Of a DNA stretch of 64,000 nucleotides, positions 44,959 to 57,991 are shown piece after piece. The notes under the pieces were generated by a model, which saw only the letters and a list, made by a program, of their open reading frames with translations, was not told where the DNA came from and ran no database searches. The stretch comes from Oidiodendron maius Zn (lineage: Eukaryota > Ascomycota > Leotiomycetes > Myxotrichaceae). How positions within the stretch are numbered: position 1 is the stretch's first letter; each line of letters begins with the position of its first letter. Location of the stretch: the NCBI GenBank assembly GCA_000827325.1, contig KN832870.1:310001-374000 (forward strand), read 5' to 3'. The translations under genes were made by a program, and so were the position numbers.

Positions 44959-46473
44959 ATGGATCTTCAATGCGACAACTCGTTCATAGTTCAAGCGATA
45001 GACGCTCTCTCTCCATCCTGTATTGTCAGCTCACCGGTTCGAGATATATGCTAAGCCTAACAGATTTATCATCATAACTGACTTCATAGCAGGTATTGCT
45101 CTCACGTTTTTATGCTTTTATAGACAGATGCACAGAAATTGAGCGTGAACTTTTACTTCTACCGCTGTCTTCTCCAGGGCCGCCAGTCCCGACGCAGGAG
45201 ACTTCATCCGTTTCTGCTTGTGAGCAAAACCCAAAGGATGCTCGACGAATTAGACGTATTGAGAGAAGTAAGAATCACTCATTTCTTAATCTTTAGTTTC
45301 TACCGTAAAAGCTTTTCCTGCTACTTGTTCGGTTGACACTGATCTTGATCTAGCTTCAGGGCGCAAAATAGCCACTCCTCGGTCAACGCCTCTGCAATGG
45401 AGTATATCAGAATCATCTACATCTTCGCCAACAAGCTCTGAGTCGGCAGATCTACTCGTCCCTGCATTGGAAGTGACCACACCTCCATCTACTTCTTCAG
45501 AAGATGGCGTCGCACCAATAACACCAGTGAGTCAAACTACGTCAGTTGTGGCCTCTGTTCCTTCGTTTGGAGCGTTTTTAGATAGCCAAAATTTCTTTCA
45601 AGGACAGCTTGGACCTAGATGCAGTCGTGCAAGCTACCTGGTCCGTGCAGTCTCGGGCTTCATGGAAGGTATGAATTTAGATCCAGAACGTTTTAAGAAT
45701 ATCTGGTGTGCCAGATCAAAGATCTTTTTAGGTTCTGGCACAGGACCTATTGCACGCTTCCGTCGATTATACAATGGTCTTCTAAGAATTCAACGTAGCC
45801 GCGAAGATTACGACTGCGCGAGCCGCCTCTGCCATATCTTTCTGGAACACGACTTAGAACAGTTGCTGAATTTCAGGTCATTTCGGACGTCTCGTGGACG
45901 TGGAAGAATGACTGCTGCTCTAGCTGCGCAAGCTGCAAGTATATCTACAACCGTAGCCGCTCTGAAGGCAGATCGCAAAGCAGGTCGGGGTTATTTGCAG
46001 CTATTAATGGAGAGTGGGCCCGGCTTATTGCTCCTTGTTGGAAGCCACGTGCACACCATGTATGTTCACGGACCCCTGATCACTACATATTTTAACCAGA
46101 ACAATCTAGTTGGGAGAGGAAACTTACCAAAGGAGACATCTCACTGTTACTTCAATATTTGAATCAATACAGACCAGAAGTAATAGAAAAGGGTCGATCG
46201 TTGAACAAGTTGGCCACACAATTAATTCTTAACGGTTTCATTGCCTATGGTTGGACTTATCCTGAACTCAATGGAATTCGATCCAAGTTACTTGACCAAC
46301 TAGCATTATACGTCGATCTTTCGCAGCTGGCGATGCAAGAGGTAACCGAACAAGTATCAATAGATGATGATATTACTTCCTGGTCTCCTGTATTCACGAA
46401 CACCCTTACCGATGAAGGCTCAGTGGCAATTGAAGAGTGGAGTTATTACCAGAATCATCTCATGATTGGTTAG
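44959..46473 (+). CDS. Four-exon protein of unknown function
   Basis: Exons 44959-45036, 45093-45267, 45312-46059 and 46110-46473, 454 aa, all phases consistent. Intron 2 (GTAAGA donor) and intron 3 (GTATGT donor) are convincing; intron 1 has a weak donor (GTTCGA). I do not recognise the family. About residues 60-160 are Ser/Thr/Pro-rich and probably disordered. A folded part follows with GAFLDSQNFFQGQLGPRCSR, then GFMEGMNLDPERFKNIWC and SREDYDCASRLCHIFLEHDL. The C-terminal part is helical (RPEVIEKGRSLNKLATQLIL). There is no signal peptide or membrane span. It sits between a MITE and a Tc1/mariner relic, so it could belong to a mobile element, but no transposon domain is seen. Confidence 0.55.
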
Positions 46474-47379
46474 AATCCCCCCCACATGTTTATTTCCATT
46501 GTATATATTGACGATAGGGAGCAGATGAAACTGCACAAGGGATACCACAATTGCAAAGTGATAGTCCAAGGAATGCTGCCTTCACTGAGTTCCCAACGAC
46601 CTACACTGAGTTCCCAGCAACCTACATTGTCAATAATATACCAAACCAAATGCTGTTAGAAGAGCATGACGAAGGAGCTATTTTATTTGATAGCCCGGTA
46701 TATTCATATGGATTGTGACACTTCTTAAGGTATCACTTGTCTTGCAGAGCATCTCGAATTCATTTTCTAATTAGCAGACAAAGCTGTTAAGGTATCTTAG
46801 CTACACCTAAGAAGGCCTTCAATTGCGCCAGATTTAAGTGAAGACCAGGCAAAGTCACAGTCACTACACTGGCTTGTTGCCACATTTATAGATTTATAGT
46901 CGAATCCGGTCCCTTACTTGCAACTTGTTCCTTTTCGCGCAACTGCGCCATAGATTCCAGATAAATACCTCCGAGAAAGACGCAAATATTTGATGTTGGC
47001 GATCTAACTTAGCAGTGACACGATTTGTGATCAAAGTGCTAACAGATATGCAAGTATGGCAAGATGATTAAATGTCTGTAGAAAAAGGATAGAAGAATCA
47101 TGGAACTACTGTCGTTGAGCTATGACATATTTGGGAATGCGTCTCTCATCTATGATGCATACTCTAGGCATCAATATAAAATTTCTTATTTAATGAATCT
47201 CTCTAAGAACAGTAAAAGTTGTCGACTCTGCTCACCCTACTCACTGTCGCGATTCAAGAGCTGCAACGGAAATGGGAGCTGCAGGATGAGCAAGGAGTAT
47301 ATGCTGAAGCCTGGCGTTAACAGCGACCTTCTTTTAGCCCGTGGGCATTTACGTCGGGGAGCTCATCCCCGGTCGTCAA
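46474..47379. other. AT-rich spacer
   Basis: A short CACTGAGTTCCCA duplication occurs near 46580-46610. No gene. Confidence 0.4.
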
Positions 47380-47854
47380 CGACGTAGTTTCGACAAAGCT
47401 GGCTGCCTGAAGACTGTAGTCTGTATAATCGGTCTCTGCTCATTCGTCATCTTTTACATGAGCATCTCCAAGGGGGTTGTATTCCGTCCACAGCCTTTCC
47501 CTTAAAATTCAGAACAAATGCAGTTTGTCATGGTTCATTGATATGGATATACCAGTAATTGATTGGCCTCCATTCTCTCCTGATTTGAACATATCTGGCA
47601 CCACTTGAAAAAGCTTTGTGCTAGAGATGCATCCAGAGCCGGAGGGTATGGGAAAGGGAGAACAGGCTATCAAGGTCTTAGAAAATGGTTTAATTGAGGC
47701 TTGGGACGCTCTACCGGATCAACTATTCGAACAGGTAGCAGATAGTAGTGCCATGCCGGGTTGCAGCAGTGGTAAAGGCAAAGGGCTGGCATACAAAACA
47801 CTAGGGGTTTCGTTGTTTGGGCATATAAAAGATCTACTTTTCAGCATTCTGTAG
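47380..47854 (+). mobile_element. Tc1/mariner transposase relic
   Basis: The plus strand reads SWFIDMDIPVIDWPPFSPDL, then N, the end of the DDE catalytic domain of Tc1-type transposases (WPPxSPDLN). A C-terminal tail follows (EQAIKVLENGLIEAWDALPD). An in-frame stop after the SPDLN block and loss of the upstream domain show that it is dead. Pieces of the N-terminal part may lie in 47.1-47.38 kb. Confidence 0.75.
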
Positions 47855-49494
47855 GAAGAGAATTAGAGCGATTTCATTAGTGGTTGATTTGTAATTTAAT
47901 TTCTAATAGCGTGGGCAATTTAATGATTTTGGTGTTGCGCGCAAACTTATGAGCTAGTACTGTAGAAGAGAAAGGAATAATTTCTGGTCAGGGAATTTCA
48001 GCTCTTTGAGAGAGAACCTGCGGCATAATTGTCGTTCCGAGCGCTAAGATATCATACAGTCTATCGCAAGTACTGTAGCTTTCGTTGAACCTCAATTGCC
48101 TTGACTCGTGAACTCAACCCAACCAGACTCTGATTTATGCGACATTTAGTCATGTCTCTAAGATCTCCGGGATTGTCTCCAATGATGCTTCGGAATCCCC
48201 GTCGCACTCCGCAATCAGCCACCCCTCTCCCCGCACAGCCTGCGAGTCATCGGCCACTAATACTGTAACCCTAGTGCTATACAGTACGAGATCTCGCATG
48301 CCCCTAGTATAGGCCCGAGACCCAGAATAAGCAACGGGATGAACCTTAAGCGCCCGTCGGAAGGGGCAAACGCTCCGGGGCGCAAAGGGCTGTATGTATG
48401 CACGTGCGGGGAACAAAGAGGCTAACTATACTCAGAAGGAGACTCGCGATCCTTGTATGGGTTCAAGGATCGCTGTAGGCCTAAAAATGAGCGGGATGGG
48501 AATGTAAGCGGGACATCTCGGATACCTGAATTTCACCACCCGGGCGGGAGGCAGATTAGCAAAGGATGCCGTGACGGCAAGATTTCAGCGCACCTTCATT
48601 ATAACTGTCCACATCTCACAACAAATTGGATTCCGTAGATCTGTTATGGTTTTGTTGGTGCGCAGGCTATTATTGGGGGTCTAATTGTGGATGCAAGGCA
48701 CATATGTCAATCGATGATTTGTTGAAGAGTTATCCCATTGAATCACTATGCACGGACCTGCCACCATGTCATACATTTTTATGCGAGACAGATACAATTT
48801 CAAATCTGCCTTTGCATCTAAGCGCAACTTCTGCGTTATCGGCGATCGCTACTCACAGTGACTTCAAGAATAAAGGCTTAGCAGCACATGGCTGTTAATG
48901 ACACCCTTGTCAAATCACTAGTCCTCGACCCATTAGCATCACTCTCTAGAGAGTATGATACAGTAATTGTCAAAGTTATTTGATGCCTCTACAAACCCCA
49001 TTGTGAGAGTTCCTCTGCTCTAGGAATATCATCAGCAGCAACTCCCCCCGCGAACCTCCCACCTCCCCCTCTCGGGCTTTCATATTATATTAAGTGTGGA
49101 GGCGGCCCCACTGCTATCGCTCACAGTCCCGGCATCTACCAGGTCGAGTTGGGGCTACACAATGCGTCGGCAAAAATAAACTGGAACTGAGTCGCCCTCT
49201 TTAAGCAGATACAATTTTATCTGACAGAAACGAAGGTTTGGCATCTACGCCTTACATGTGTCTATGTATCTAATTAGAGAGCAAGCAGTACAAAAACAAG
49301 CGAGGTTGCGCTCCGCTAAGGTATCCACTTTACAATATAACTCACACAACGTCTTGCCTTACCTCCGTTACCTGTTCTTTTTACGCGACACGGCTTCTCA
49401 TTTAATACCAGGAGAAGGAGCAAAGTCAGAGAGCTTTTGGTATGATCCTAATGTTCGAAACTTTAACTAACAGAGCTAATAGCAGTAGGAGACG
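47855..49494. other. Gene-poor stretch with a perfect hairpin
   Basis: GCGATCCTTG at 48446-48455 pairs exactly with CAAGGATCGC at 48464-48473 across an 8-base loop. Short frames only; no recognised gene. Confidence 0.4.
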
Positions 49495-50998
49495 ATGAAC
49501 GGACCGATAACGAGAAAGCATCGTCGTCCGCATCTTAAGAGTAGGACGGGATGCACCGTATGCAGGCAGAGGAGAGTTAAGGTAGGCAAACGGGCCATTT
49601 CCCAGTGTTCGGTGATTACTATGCTACTGCTTTTCGTCCGAATAGGAATGGAACCACAAATTTTGTACTGCAGCTACAGTAGTCTCCATATTCCTAGGAG
49701 GGGCCGCGTCATCCTTCGCATCACCTGGATTCTTATCGAGCCATTACGCATTTTCTTGCGTCTTCATTTCATCACACTCACCCCAAATCCGGAAAATTTT
49801 TCGAGTCGTCTCGCTGATCCGATCACAGTGTGATGAAACGAGACCAGCATGCCAGAGATGCTTGAATCGTGGCCAAGCATGTTCGTACCCACAAAGCTGG
49901 CATTCCTCTCGCAAACTCCAAGAAAGAAAGCCAAAAGACAAGTCAATATTATCTCCCGAGAATCCCACCATAGCACAGCCAACTACCGTCTTACAATCGC
50001 CCATTTACCCCGCACCACATCCCCTAGTATTCAGTATTCTGGACCTAGAACTACTCCACTTCTGGACTACAAACAGCTGTTCTGCCTTCGTCGACTTCTC
50101 GTGTATAACACTCTTCCAAACCACCATCGTCCAACTTGCCTTCACACACAGATTTCTTCTGCACGAAGTTCTCTCGCTTGCCGCGATACACCTCTCTCGC
50201 CTCCAAATTTCATCTAGCGAGGCAGCGAAATATAGGCATGCATCGTCAATCCACCTCGCTTCTTCCCTTAACCTCTTTCAATCCGCGGTTTCTAATCTAT
50301 CCGCAGAGAATTGTCATGCATGCTTTGCATTCTCAACAATGATTTTCATGCATTGCTGGGCTGCACAAGACACGTCTAAGCCATCGACCCTCTTCTTTAC
50401 ACCAAAAGATTTTGATGGTACAGAAGAGGAGAATTGGGAGTGGGTAAAGCTACATCGAGGAGCGTATACAATTTTGCAGAATCATTGGCTGGTTATAAGT
50501 ACAGGCCCTTTAAAGCCTCTATTTGCGCCATGGACGGTCCTAGACTTTCATCGGCCGGATAGCATGAATGAAGTTGAGGCAATGGAGTTAGATAAGCTTA
50601 GTCTTGCTTGGAAATCTCCTTCTAGCCGCCTTTCTCTTAATCAGAGAGAACATTTGGACGAAGCACTAGAGAAGCTAAAGAAATTATTCAGTATGCTAGA
50701 TTTTAACGCTAAAATCAGCAAACTATCGGTGGTAATGACTTGGTTTCTAATAATTCCGGGCGGTTATTTAACGATGCTAAAAGAAAAGATCCCGGAAGCG
50801 ATGCTGCTGGTCACCTTTTATTGTGTGTTATTGAAGAGACTGGATCATGTATGGTGGGTTGCAGGAAAAGCGGAAAACTTGCTGAGAACTGTGGTAACTG
50901 AACTAGAAAATACGAATGAATGGAGGAGATGGCTGCAGTGGCCAGTGGAGCAAATTATGGGCAAACCGGTGAAGTGGGTTGACTATTGGAAGAGTTAA
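49495..50998 (+). CDS. Zn2Cys6 transcription factor (UPC2-like type)
   Basis: Two exons, 49495-49581 and 49829-50998, giving 418 aa, phase 0 junction VK|CDETRPAC. The zinc cluster TGCTVCRQRRVKCDETRPAC, then QRCLNRGQAC, has the spacing C-x2-C-x6-C-x6-C-x2-C-x6-C at the very N-terminus. A short linker leads into the alpha-helical C-terminal domain typical of UPC2-type regulators (LLHFWTTNSCSAFV, HEVLSLAAIHLSRL). The 247-base first intron is long for this window. It is followed 2.8 kb downstream by the JEN1-type transporter, which it might control; no site evidence supports that. Confidence 0.85.
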
Positions 50999-51224
50999 GA
51001 CTGGATAAATAAATCTTCTCAATGTCTTGCAACTATGGGCTACAAAATACCATGACAGAGATATTTGACTCCTCTTATTTCTGATTCTGCTCGGTCTCTG
51101 TACCATAAGTCGGCCGACACCCCGAGAAACCATGATGTCCATGCTGGAGCGGAGTGCTTTTTATTATAACCGCCTCACATAGCCATAGATTTCAAATTTC
51201 GCCTTAATATTTTCACTACTTACT

Positions 51225-51640
51225 AGAACCGCATTTCAGGTACTATAGTAACGATTTTAGGGCATTATAATAAGGTATTCTAGTAATCGTAGTACTTACA
51301 TTAGTAGTGAATTTGTATATGTAATTAAATCCATTTATTTCACGTATATACATTTCATACTACAGTAGTCAAGATACACTACTACTTTAATACTCTATAT
51401 TAAGGGTAGCTGCCTTTGCAGTTGGCTGACACTTTCATACAGGATATCGACGCTCCCCAGGCTCAGGATCCGTAGAATCAAGTCTGTCAATCAAATATCG
51501 ACGCTTTTGGAGCCTAGTATCTTGACCTTCTAGCCCTAGATATGGCCCCTGGCCCTGGATCTCGGCCAGTATTTTATTCTGCTCTGAATCATGCCCTGAA
51601 TTAATCACTGTATCAATGAGTATATAATCATCCAAAGACT
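51225..51640. repeat. Diverged repeat, copy 1
   Basis: It shares with 57590-57991 an ordered series of words: TTTACTAGAAC, TACTCT, then GGnAGCnGCnTTTnCAGTnnGCTG, and ATCGACGC. Differences are mostly C/T and G/A, in keeping with RIP. A minus frame (51435-51635) shows the coding remnant EIQGQGPYLGLEGQDTRLQK. The element family was not identified. Confidence 0.45.
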
Positions 51641-53820
51641 AGCGGAGTTACATCTAGGAAATAAGGGGTTGTATAGTCTCTATCTGAATATTAATTCGCC
51701 AGGACCTTTGATTCATTAATATAGATGATGCAAGTGGTTGAAAGAAGGCATACAGCCCACTGTAGAGCAAACTTCCCTTGCGCCTGCATAGCTCTCTATC
51801 TCTCCGCCTTTTTCTGCTATCATCTACAGGTGAGTCGCTGCAATATCATCGCTCAACATGCTCATTGGAGTTAGGATCACAAGGGGATGGGCTTGACTGG
51901 GATAATTCGCAGCCGTGTCGGGTGTATACGGGATAATAGCGTGATATCCCGAGAGACGGCCTGCTTAGGTGGTAATCTAGGTTCGGCCAGGGTCAGCTAT
52001 CTGACCTAATCAAGGATCCGTGGACTATCTAATGCGCACAGACACGCACCTGTTGGCCTGACAGGCACACTAATACTTAAGATGTTTAGTGCTGGCCCCT
52101 TTTACAGGTTGTGGGACAAGGCTGTGCGAGTAGAACGGTAAATGCCAATCATCCCTCCCAGCAACTAACACACATGCAGGATCAAGAACGCTAGTATTGG
52201 TCCATATACAAGAGATGGGATATAGTGATACGCCGTGAGATGCAGTGACATGCCTTGTTAGGCGCACGGAACAAGCGGAGAAGTGGAGGTGACCCGATTG
52301 CGGGGCATGTCCCTGACGGGCACAGAATGCTGAAATGCCTCAAGCTCGCATCATGCAGAGTAAGCTTTGCAGTTATTTAGCTCGACAGATCATGGTATGC
52401 TCTCTGGATGGACCGTAAAGAGGCAACAGGGATAAATTAGACAATGAGGAAGGTGGATCACGATTGCGTTGTGGTCGGGATATGCCATCATTTGCCCCGT
52501 TGCGAAAGCTGGATGCCGAAACCGAAGTGGTGCTACTGTATAGCCGACATGCACCGTCTGCCTTGTTTTGTGCGCTTCCAGCCCTTTGAGAATGTCATGG
52601 GGCATTGACGACCAACGAAGGTTTAAATTGTCAGTTAACCTGATGTCCCGATCTGATCCCATGTATTTCGTACTGGTGCATGAGGAATATTAGTGGCTTG
52701 GTTGAACACTTGATCACAGGGATTACGCCCGATTGACTTGGGATTTGCCCTATCACTGCTCACTGTCATCGTTTATAGAGCGAAAGGATTCGGTACCATC
52801 GCGGTCCCTCGAGCGCCAATGGGCAGAATGCGGCCAGTTTATCCGCTCATTGTGATCTACAGTAAGATACCATGGCAAGACCGGGGCCTAGCTGATACAG
52901 TCGTTACGGACAAATTGGTTCGTAACATATGGCAAGGATTGGTCTGGCAGGCGGCCCATGCAGTGGTACATAGTCACATAATTTACAGTACGGTCACTGG
53001 TCACTCGAAAATGAGGAATAGCGAGTCGGGTGGCATTTAGAGTAAGTAATAGTCCATCCACTGGCGATGCTATTAAAGCATTGAGATATCCGAAGTAAGA
53101 GGTACAGAAGAGCTAGGGGAAATCCATATCCTTCTATGACCTGAGACTAATCACAACACCACTCGGATCATGGCATACGACATAACTAAACACTCTTCTT
53201 TGCCATCGTACGGAGCTAGTCGAGTTGATGTATTCATCTGCATCCCTTTGTGCACTGACTGTCCCGCGTCAACTGCAGCCCGAGATATCTGATGTCAAGA
53301 ATAGGATTGGACACAGATATTAGTGTCTGCAATGAAACTTTGTTTCGTGTATCTTGGGCACAGAAGAAAATTAGTGTCTTCACCCTCTTCTTTCCATCGA
53401 CCCATTCATCGGTTTGTATACATGCCGTCCCTAGCTCCTGGGGACCACTCTACAGAAATCATGCCATCTCCTCCCGACTTTCCTGAGAGTGCAGGGTTTG
53501 AGACCGGTCAACGCCCCCAAAGGCGTCTAGGCCCTCCACCCTCACGTAAATTATCGGGAGAATCCGCTGCCAGTTTCGTTCTATCCCGTTTGGGTGGCGC
53601 TTTGAGAATAATGCCCCCTTCTTTTGCAGCACTTACAGTTCCTAGACGAGGCAGGCAGGTGAGGAGATCCCGCCTCACTGCAATTACGCGCCATCTAATA
53701 TTTCAAGAGCTGTATGCAACATCGAGCTGCCCGAGTACAAGTATCATCATTCATCCCTCGCGTAAATGCCAACTGCCAAAGCCCAATCTTTCTCCTCTCT
53801 ATAGGTTACACGCATACAGC
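51641..53820. other. Intergenic, nothing recognised
   Basis: Moderate GC, short frames on both strands. The last part holds the promoter and possible 5' leader of the JEN1-type gene. Confidence 0.4.
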
Positions 53821-55491
53821 ATGGCCAACTCCTATTTTGTTAACGGCGCTGTGGTCATGAGGACGGACGGCAATACCGTAGCTCAGGAATCCCATACCCC
53901 CACCAAAATTACCGCGAGGATGTATGCCCTCACGCGTTTCTCCACCCTCAAGCCGCCTATGCACGGTGCCCCCAATCCCATCCGCCTTCTTATGATGCTG
54001 AATGGGAAACAATGGACCTTCTTCCTAATAGGTTTCCTCGCATGGGTATGTGTCACCCTCTGCCCCCAGATCAGGCTCCCAATTGATCATGTGTAGACCT
54101 GGGATGCGTTTGATTTCTTCACCGTCAACCTGACCGCCTCGGACCTCGCAGCCACTTTCAATAAATCCACGGCCCAGATATCATGGGGGATTACACTAGT
54201 CTTGATGTTCCGATCCGTCGGGTCGATCCTCTTTGGCATTGCTGCCGATCGATTTGGCCGGAAGTGGCCGTTCATCATCAACAACATCCTCTTTATTGTG
54301 CTCGAGTTAGGCACTGGGTTCTGCCAGACCTACAAGCAATTCTTAGCCTGCCGTGCCCTGTTCGGTATTGCTATGGGGGGACTTTACGGTAACGCTGCCG
54401 CGACGGCCCTAGAGGATTGTCCTGAGGAGGCAAGGGGTCTGGTCTCTGGCATGCTACAGCAAGGCTATGCCTTTGGATCGCTCCTCGCCACGGCTTTTGC
54501 CCGAGCACTAGTCAATACGACGTCTCATGGATGGCGTCCTTTATTTTGGTTTGGTGCCTGTCCTCCGGTGCTCCTCATTCTCTGGCGTCTTTGCCTGCCG
54601 GAAACCGATGCATACATCGAACATGAACTAGTGCGGAGGGAACGGGGAAATATCACGGAGACGTTTATTTCAGAGGGTAAAGTTGCTCTCAAGAAGCATT
54701 GGCTTCTCTTAGTCTATCTCGTGCTTCTGATGGCAGGCTTTAATTTTTTGGTAAGCTCCTTGCAGGATGATTCTCTTGCCTAGGCTAACGTTCCCTAGTC
54801 GCATGGCTCTCAGGACCTCTTCCCCACAATGTTAACCAATCAATACAGGTACTCGCCGAACGCCCTAACGGTGACCCAGGTCGTGGCTAATCTGGGAGCC
54901 ATGACGGGTGGAACGGTCATTGGATACTGTTCACAAATCTTTGGACGCCGATTTTCTATCATCTTCATTTGTATTGTTGGTGCAGCACTCCTCTACCCGT
55001 ACACCTTTACCTCTAGTAAAGCGCTCATTGCGGCAGCCTTCTTCGAGCAATTTTGTGTCCAAGGCGCGTGGGGGGTGATCCCCATCCACCTGATGGAGCT
55101 CTCACCTGGTTCCTTTCGCACCTTTGTTGTCGGAACTTCATATCAACTTGGTAACCTTGCGTCTTCAGCATCCGCGACGATTGAGGCCACCATCGGGGAA
55201 CGATTTCCGCTCCCTCTTAAGGGCAAGACAGCACAGTACAAGTACGGCCTTGTCATGTCTATCTTCCTAGGCTGTGTGTATGCTTATGTCATCGTCCTCA
55301 CGTTTATCGGACCCGAGCATCTCAGGAGGAGCTTTACTACTCGCGAAGATTCGGATCTCATCGAGGCGGCGGGGCACGAGACGATCGAGGCAGCGCTGCG
55401 AAGGCTCCAGGAGACTAGTGCGGATCTCAACGCGAGCGGTACCGTGGAAGTAGAAGCGGATGAGAAGGCCATGGCGAGCTATATTTCATAA
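53821..55491 (+). CDS. JEN1-type monocarboxylate/H+ symporter (MFS)
   Basis: Three exons, 53821-54045, 54097-54750 and 54799-55491, giving 523 aa; both junctions are phase 0 (FLAW|TWDAFDF and GFNFL|SHGSQD). The second junction creates NFLSHGSQDLFPT, which fits the JEN-family signature N-x-x-(S/T)-H-x-(S/T)-Q-D-x-x-x-T. MFS motifs are present as FGIAADRFGRKWP and CRALFGIAMGG. The protein should import lactate, pyruvate or related carboxylates with protons at the plasma membrane and is usually glucose-repressed in fungi. I chose the ATG at 53821 because it gives the usual soluble N-terminus; an in-frame open stretch extends further upstream. Neighbours are a Zn2Cys6 regulator and a PTH11-like receptor. 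Confidence 0.88.
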
Positions 55492-55907
55492 TAAATTGGT
55501 GTACGCAGAGCATCGTATGAACTTGGAACGACTGAGGGCGAATGATTTGTATTACGTTTGGTAGGGCTAGGCTCGTATTCCAAATACAGTCTCAGATCAA
55601 GGGGTTTCAGCATGCATAACATGTTCTCATTCATATAGCTTCCGGTTATTAGCATTCAGGGCTTTAGTATTCATATATTTATGTTCAGCAATCTGAAGTA
55701 GTCCTTGGAGGTGGTCAAGGATGTTGTCGCCAAGAATATTGTTTCCACCACCAATCGAGCAAAGAGCAATTTAGCTGACCTATTAACGGAAATTGATCAA
55801 GCGGAAATTAGTATCAGTAATCAAGACCGGATCCATGGGCAGTGCCTCCCGACATAACTCTAACTCTTTCCATCTTACACCCCTTGCCACAAAGCTACAA
55901 AGATAGG
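55492..55907. other. Spacer between convergent genes
   Basis: It lies between the 3' ends of the transporter and the PTH11-like gene. Nothing recognised. Confidence 0.4.
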
Positions 55908-56960
55908 TTATAATGATCCTTCTTCCAACACTTCTGTAAATCCGGCACTACTTAAACGGAATGTGTCGTAACTCGACATTTCGTCGCTCATAGCTTGTCG
56001 TCTGCGTCGAAGGGAGTAGAGAACTGGTACATTTGCCACCAAGGCAGCAGCAAATTCTTCTACAGAGCCCCATGTGTTGCGATTGAGTTGTACTGTATCG
56101 CGATTGTATATTGGGAAGCGAATAATAGCGATAGCGACAAGCAAAACGCCAATTGAGAACAATCCTACTAGTAAAAGGCGTCTAGAACGGACTGTGTGTG
56201 AGAGATTGTTTATCAGTACAGAAACAGCAAGCTTACTGCTTTAGAGACCTTTGCATTCTTAACAGCCATGGTATAGGCAGAATAATAAGCAGTATATCAG
56301 TGAAGATATTGAGCGCAACAAACACACTTAATTGAATGCGGGCATGGGTGCAATTTCCTATAATTCTTTTTAGATTGATCTCCCGGATGTAGAAATCTAG
56401 AGGGATTGGTCTCTGACCTGGATTAGGCACAACCTGCCAATATAGGTGGAAAGGATGGCATTCTATAAAAGTGACCGCTTGTACCACGACATACGTCATG
56501 GCCAGGATGATCCAGTATACATTCATAATATGATGCGTCGATGGGAGCTCGTTCAACAACTGCCAATAGAGAAGCAGGACAATGGACTTCTGAATCCATA
56601 TGCTATAGGGAGGATTATAAGCAAACAATCTCTAGTAACTGGCAACGGAATGGCATACTAGGTGTTATAAACAACTCTATTAACAAGAGTTAGTCTGCTT
56701 CCGATTACTCGCTGGTAGATTTCGGTAGCTGTGAACACTTGGGGACTTGGTGGCAGATTGTTATTTCCCCATACTACAATCACCATTGCAAATCCAGTAC
56801 GAGATGCCACACACGCTATAGCAGCAAGGGTGAGATAGTCGCCAAGGTTTAAGTCCTGCTGTCTAATTCTGCGCAGCGCGAGACGAAGAATCATAATAGG
56901 GGCGCTACAGAAGCCGAATACTCCTATCAGGATAACGGTTGTCTTGGTACCTCCATCCAT
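55908..56960 (-). CDS. PTH11/rhodopsin-like integral membrane protein
   Basis: Four exons, complement of 56659-56960, 56418-56602, 56237-56357 and 55908-56181, giving 293 aa. Intron 2 is in frame, but removing it restores PNPG|NCTHA, the conserved loop of the family. Intron 3 uses the acceptor TTCTAG, giving SLKQ|RLLLVGLFSIGV. The protein has the SAT4/rhodopsin-fungal layout: RLTLVNRV, WIQKSIVLLLYWQLL, FHLYWQVVP, then LNIFTDILLIILPIPWL and AIIRFPIY. About six membrane spans are visible; the first span and N-terminus are short, so one may be missing. Relatives include PTH11-type surface receptors for host or nutrient cues. The cytoplasmic tail is short. Confidence 0.75.
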
Positions 56961-57589
56961 TCCGGCGAGTGACGGCCAGTATCAGGGCTCGGATAGCTTG
57001 ATGCATGAAAGAGAGGTCATGATGAGAAGAGCAGAGGGGAGGAGAGGGTTAAGGAGTGGTTCTTGTGAATTATCGGTGCGAGTTCCTGAGGAACAGACGA
57101 TCAATTCACATGGGCAAAAAGAGTGACCATTCCCCCGCACAGAGCTTCTCCGTTTGTCCTGTAACGCATGGATACCTTTGTGTCTCGACTTCTTGCATTA
57201 CTATCAAGATGCCGTGGGTGTAGAATAATACCTAAGTGACTACGCTAGCAAGGATATCTCCTCCAATAATAGGGTTTAGATGAATCCTTTCATCCGCAAT
57301 TGACTAAATAAGGGCAAGCTCAGCGTAATATTACGTGCTTTATGCTACAGCAAACCAGAGCTGCGGATTCTCATAATCCTTACTAGCGCGGTTGCTTTTT
57401 GCAAGACGAAGCGATACGATCACGAGGCGTATTTACCTAGCCCGTTATAAGCAGGAGAATTGGACAGTTGACGCCCGATCCGACCAGAGCGAATTCAGGG
57501 CTTATGCAAGATCCCTTCAAAAGAACTTGGACGGTACTATCCTTGTTTAAATGTACAGCTACTTTACTACGTTACGTATATTTCGTATT
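56961..57589. other. Intergenic, nothing recognised
   Basis: Upstream region of the PTH11-like gene; no gene seen. Confidence 0.4.
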
Positions 57590-57991
57590 TACTAAAAACA
57601 GTCGCATATTTACTAGAACAACCTTCGAGGTATTTTAGTAAGCTTAGTACTGTACTTACAAATTGCCGTGCCTTTCAATATTGAATCAGGTGTCCTTATT
57701 ACAGCTATACAATAAAATAATGATTGACCAACTACTCTCTTACTTGGGCAGCCGCTTTTACAGTAAGCTGTCGCTTCCTTAATAGATCGACGCGATTCAG
57801 CCCTAAACTCCCTGATCTGTCTGACCCTGAAAACTAATCATTTGTCGTGCAACTCGAATATAAAAGGAACTGGTAGATAGGAGGTAATGGATTTGAAGTT
57901 GAGCCTTATTGTTTTGGGTAGTATTACCCCATGATTCGCCGCGGTCAGGTATCCAGACCTTTACTGCCTTCTTAGTATTAGTTATATCCAT
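57590..57991. repeat. Diverged repeat, copy 2
   Basis: Second copy of the repeat at 51225-51640, in the same orientation. The minus frame 57803-57991 reads MDITNTKKAVKVWIPDRG and ARQMISFQGQTDQGV, apparently the end of a lost coding region. Family not identified. Confidence 0.45.
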
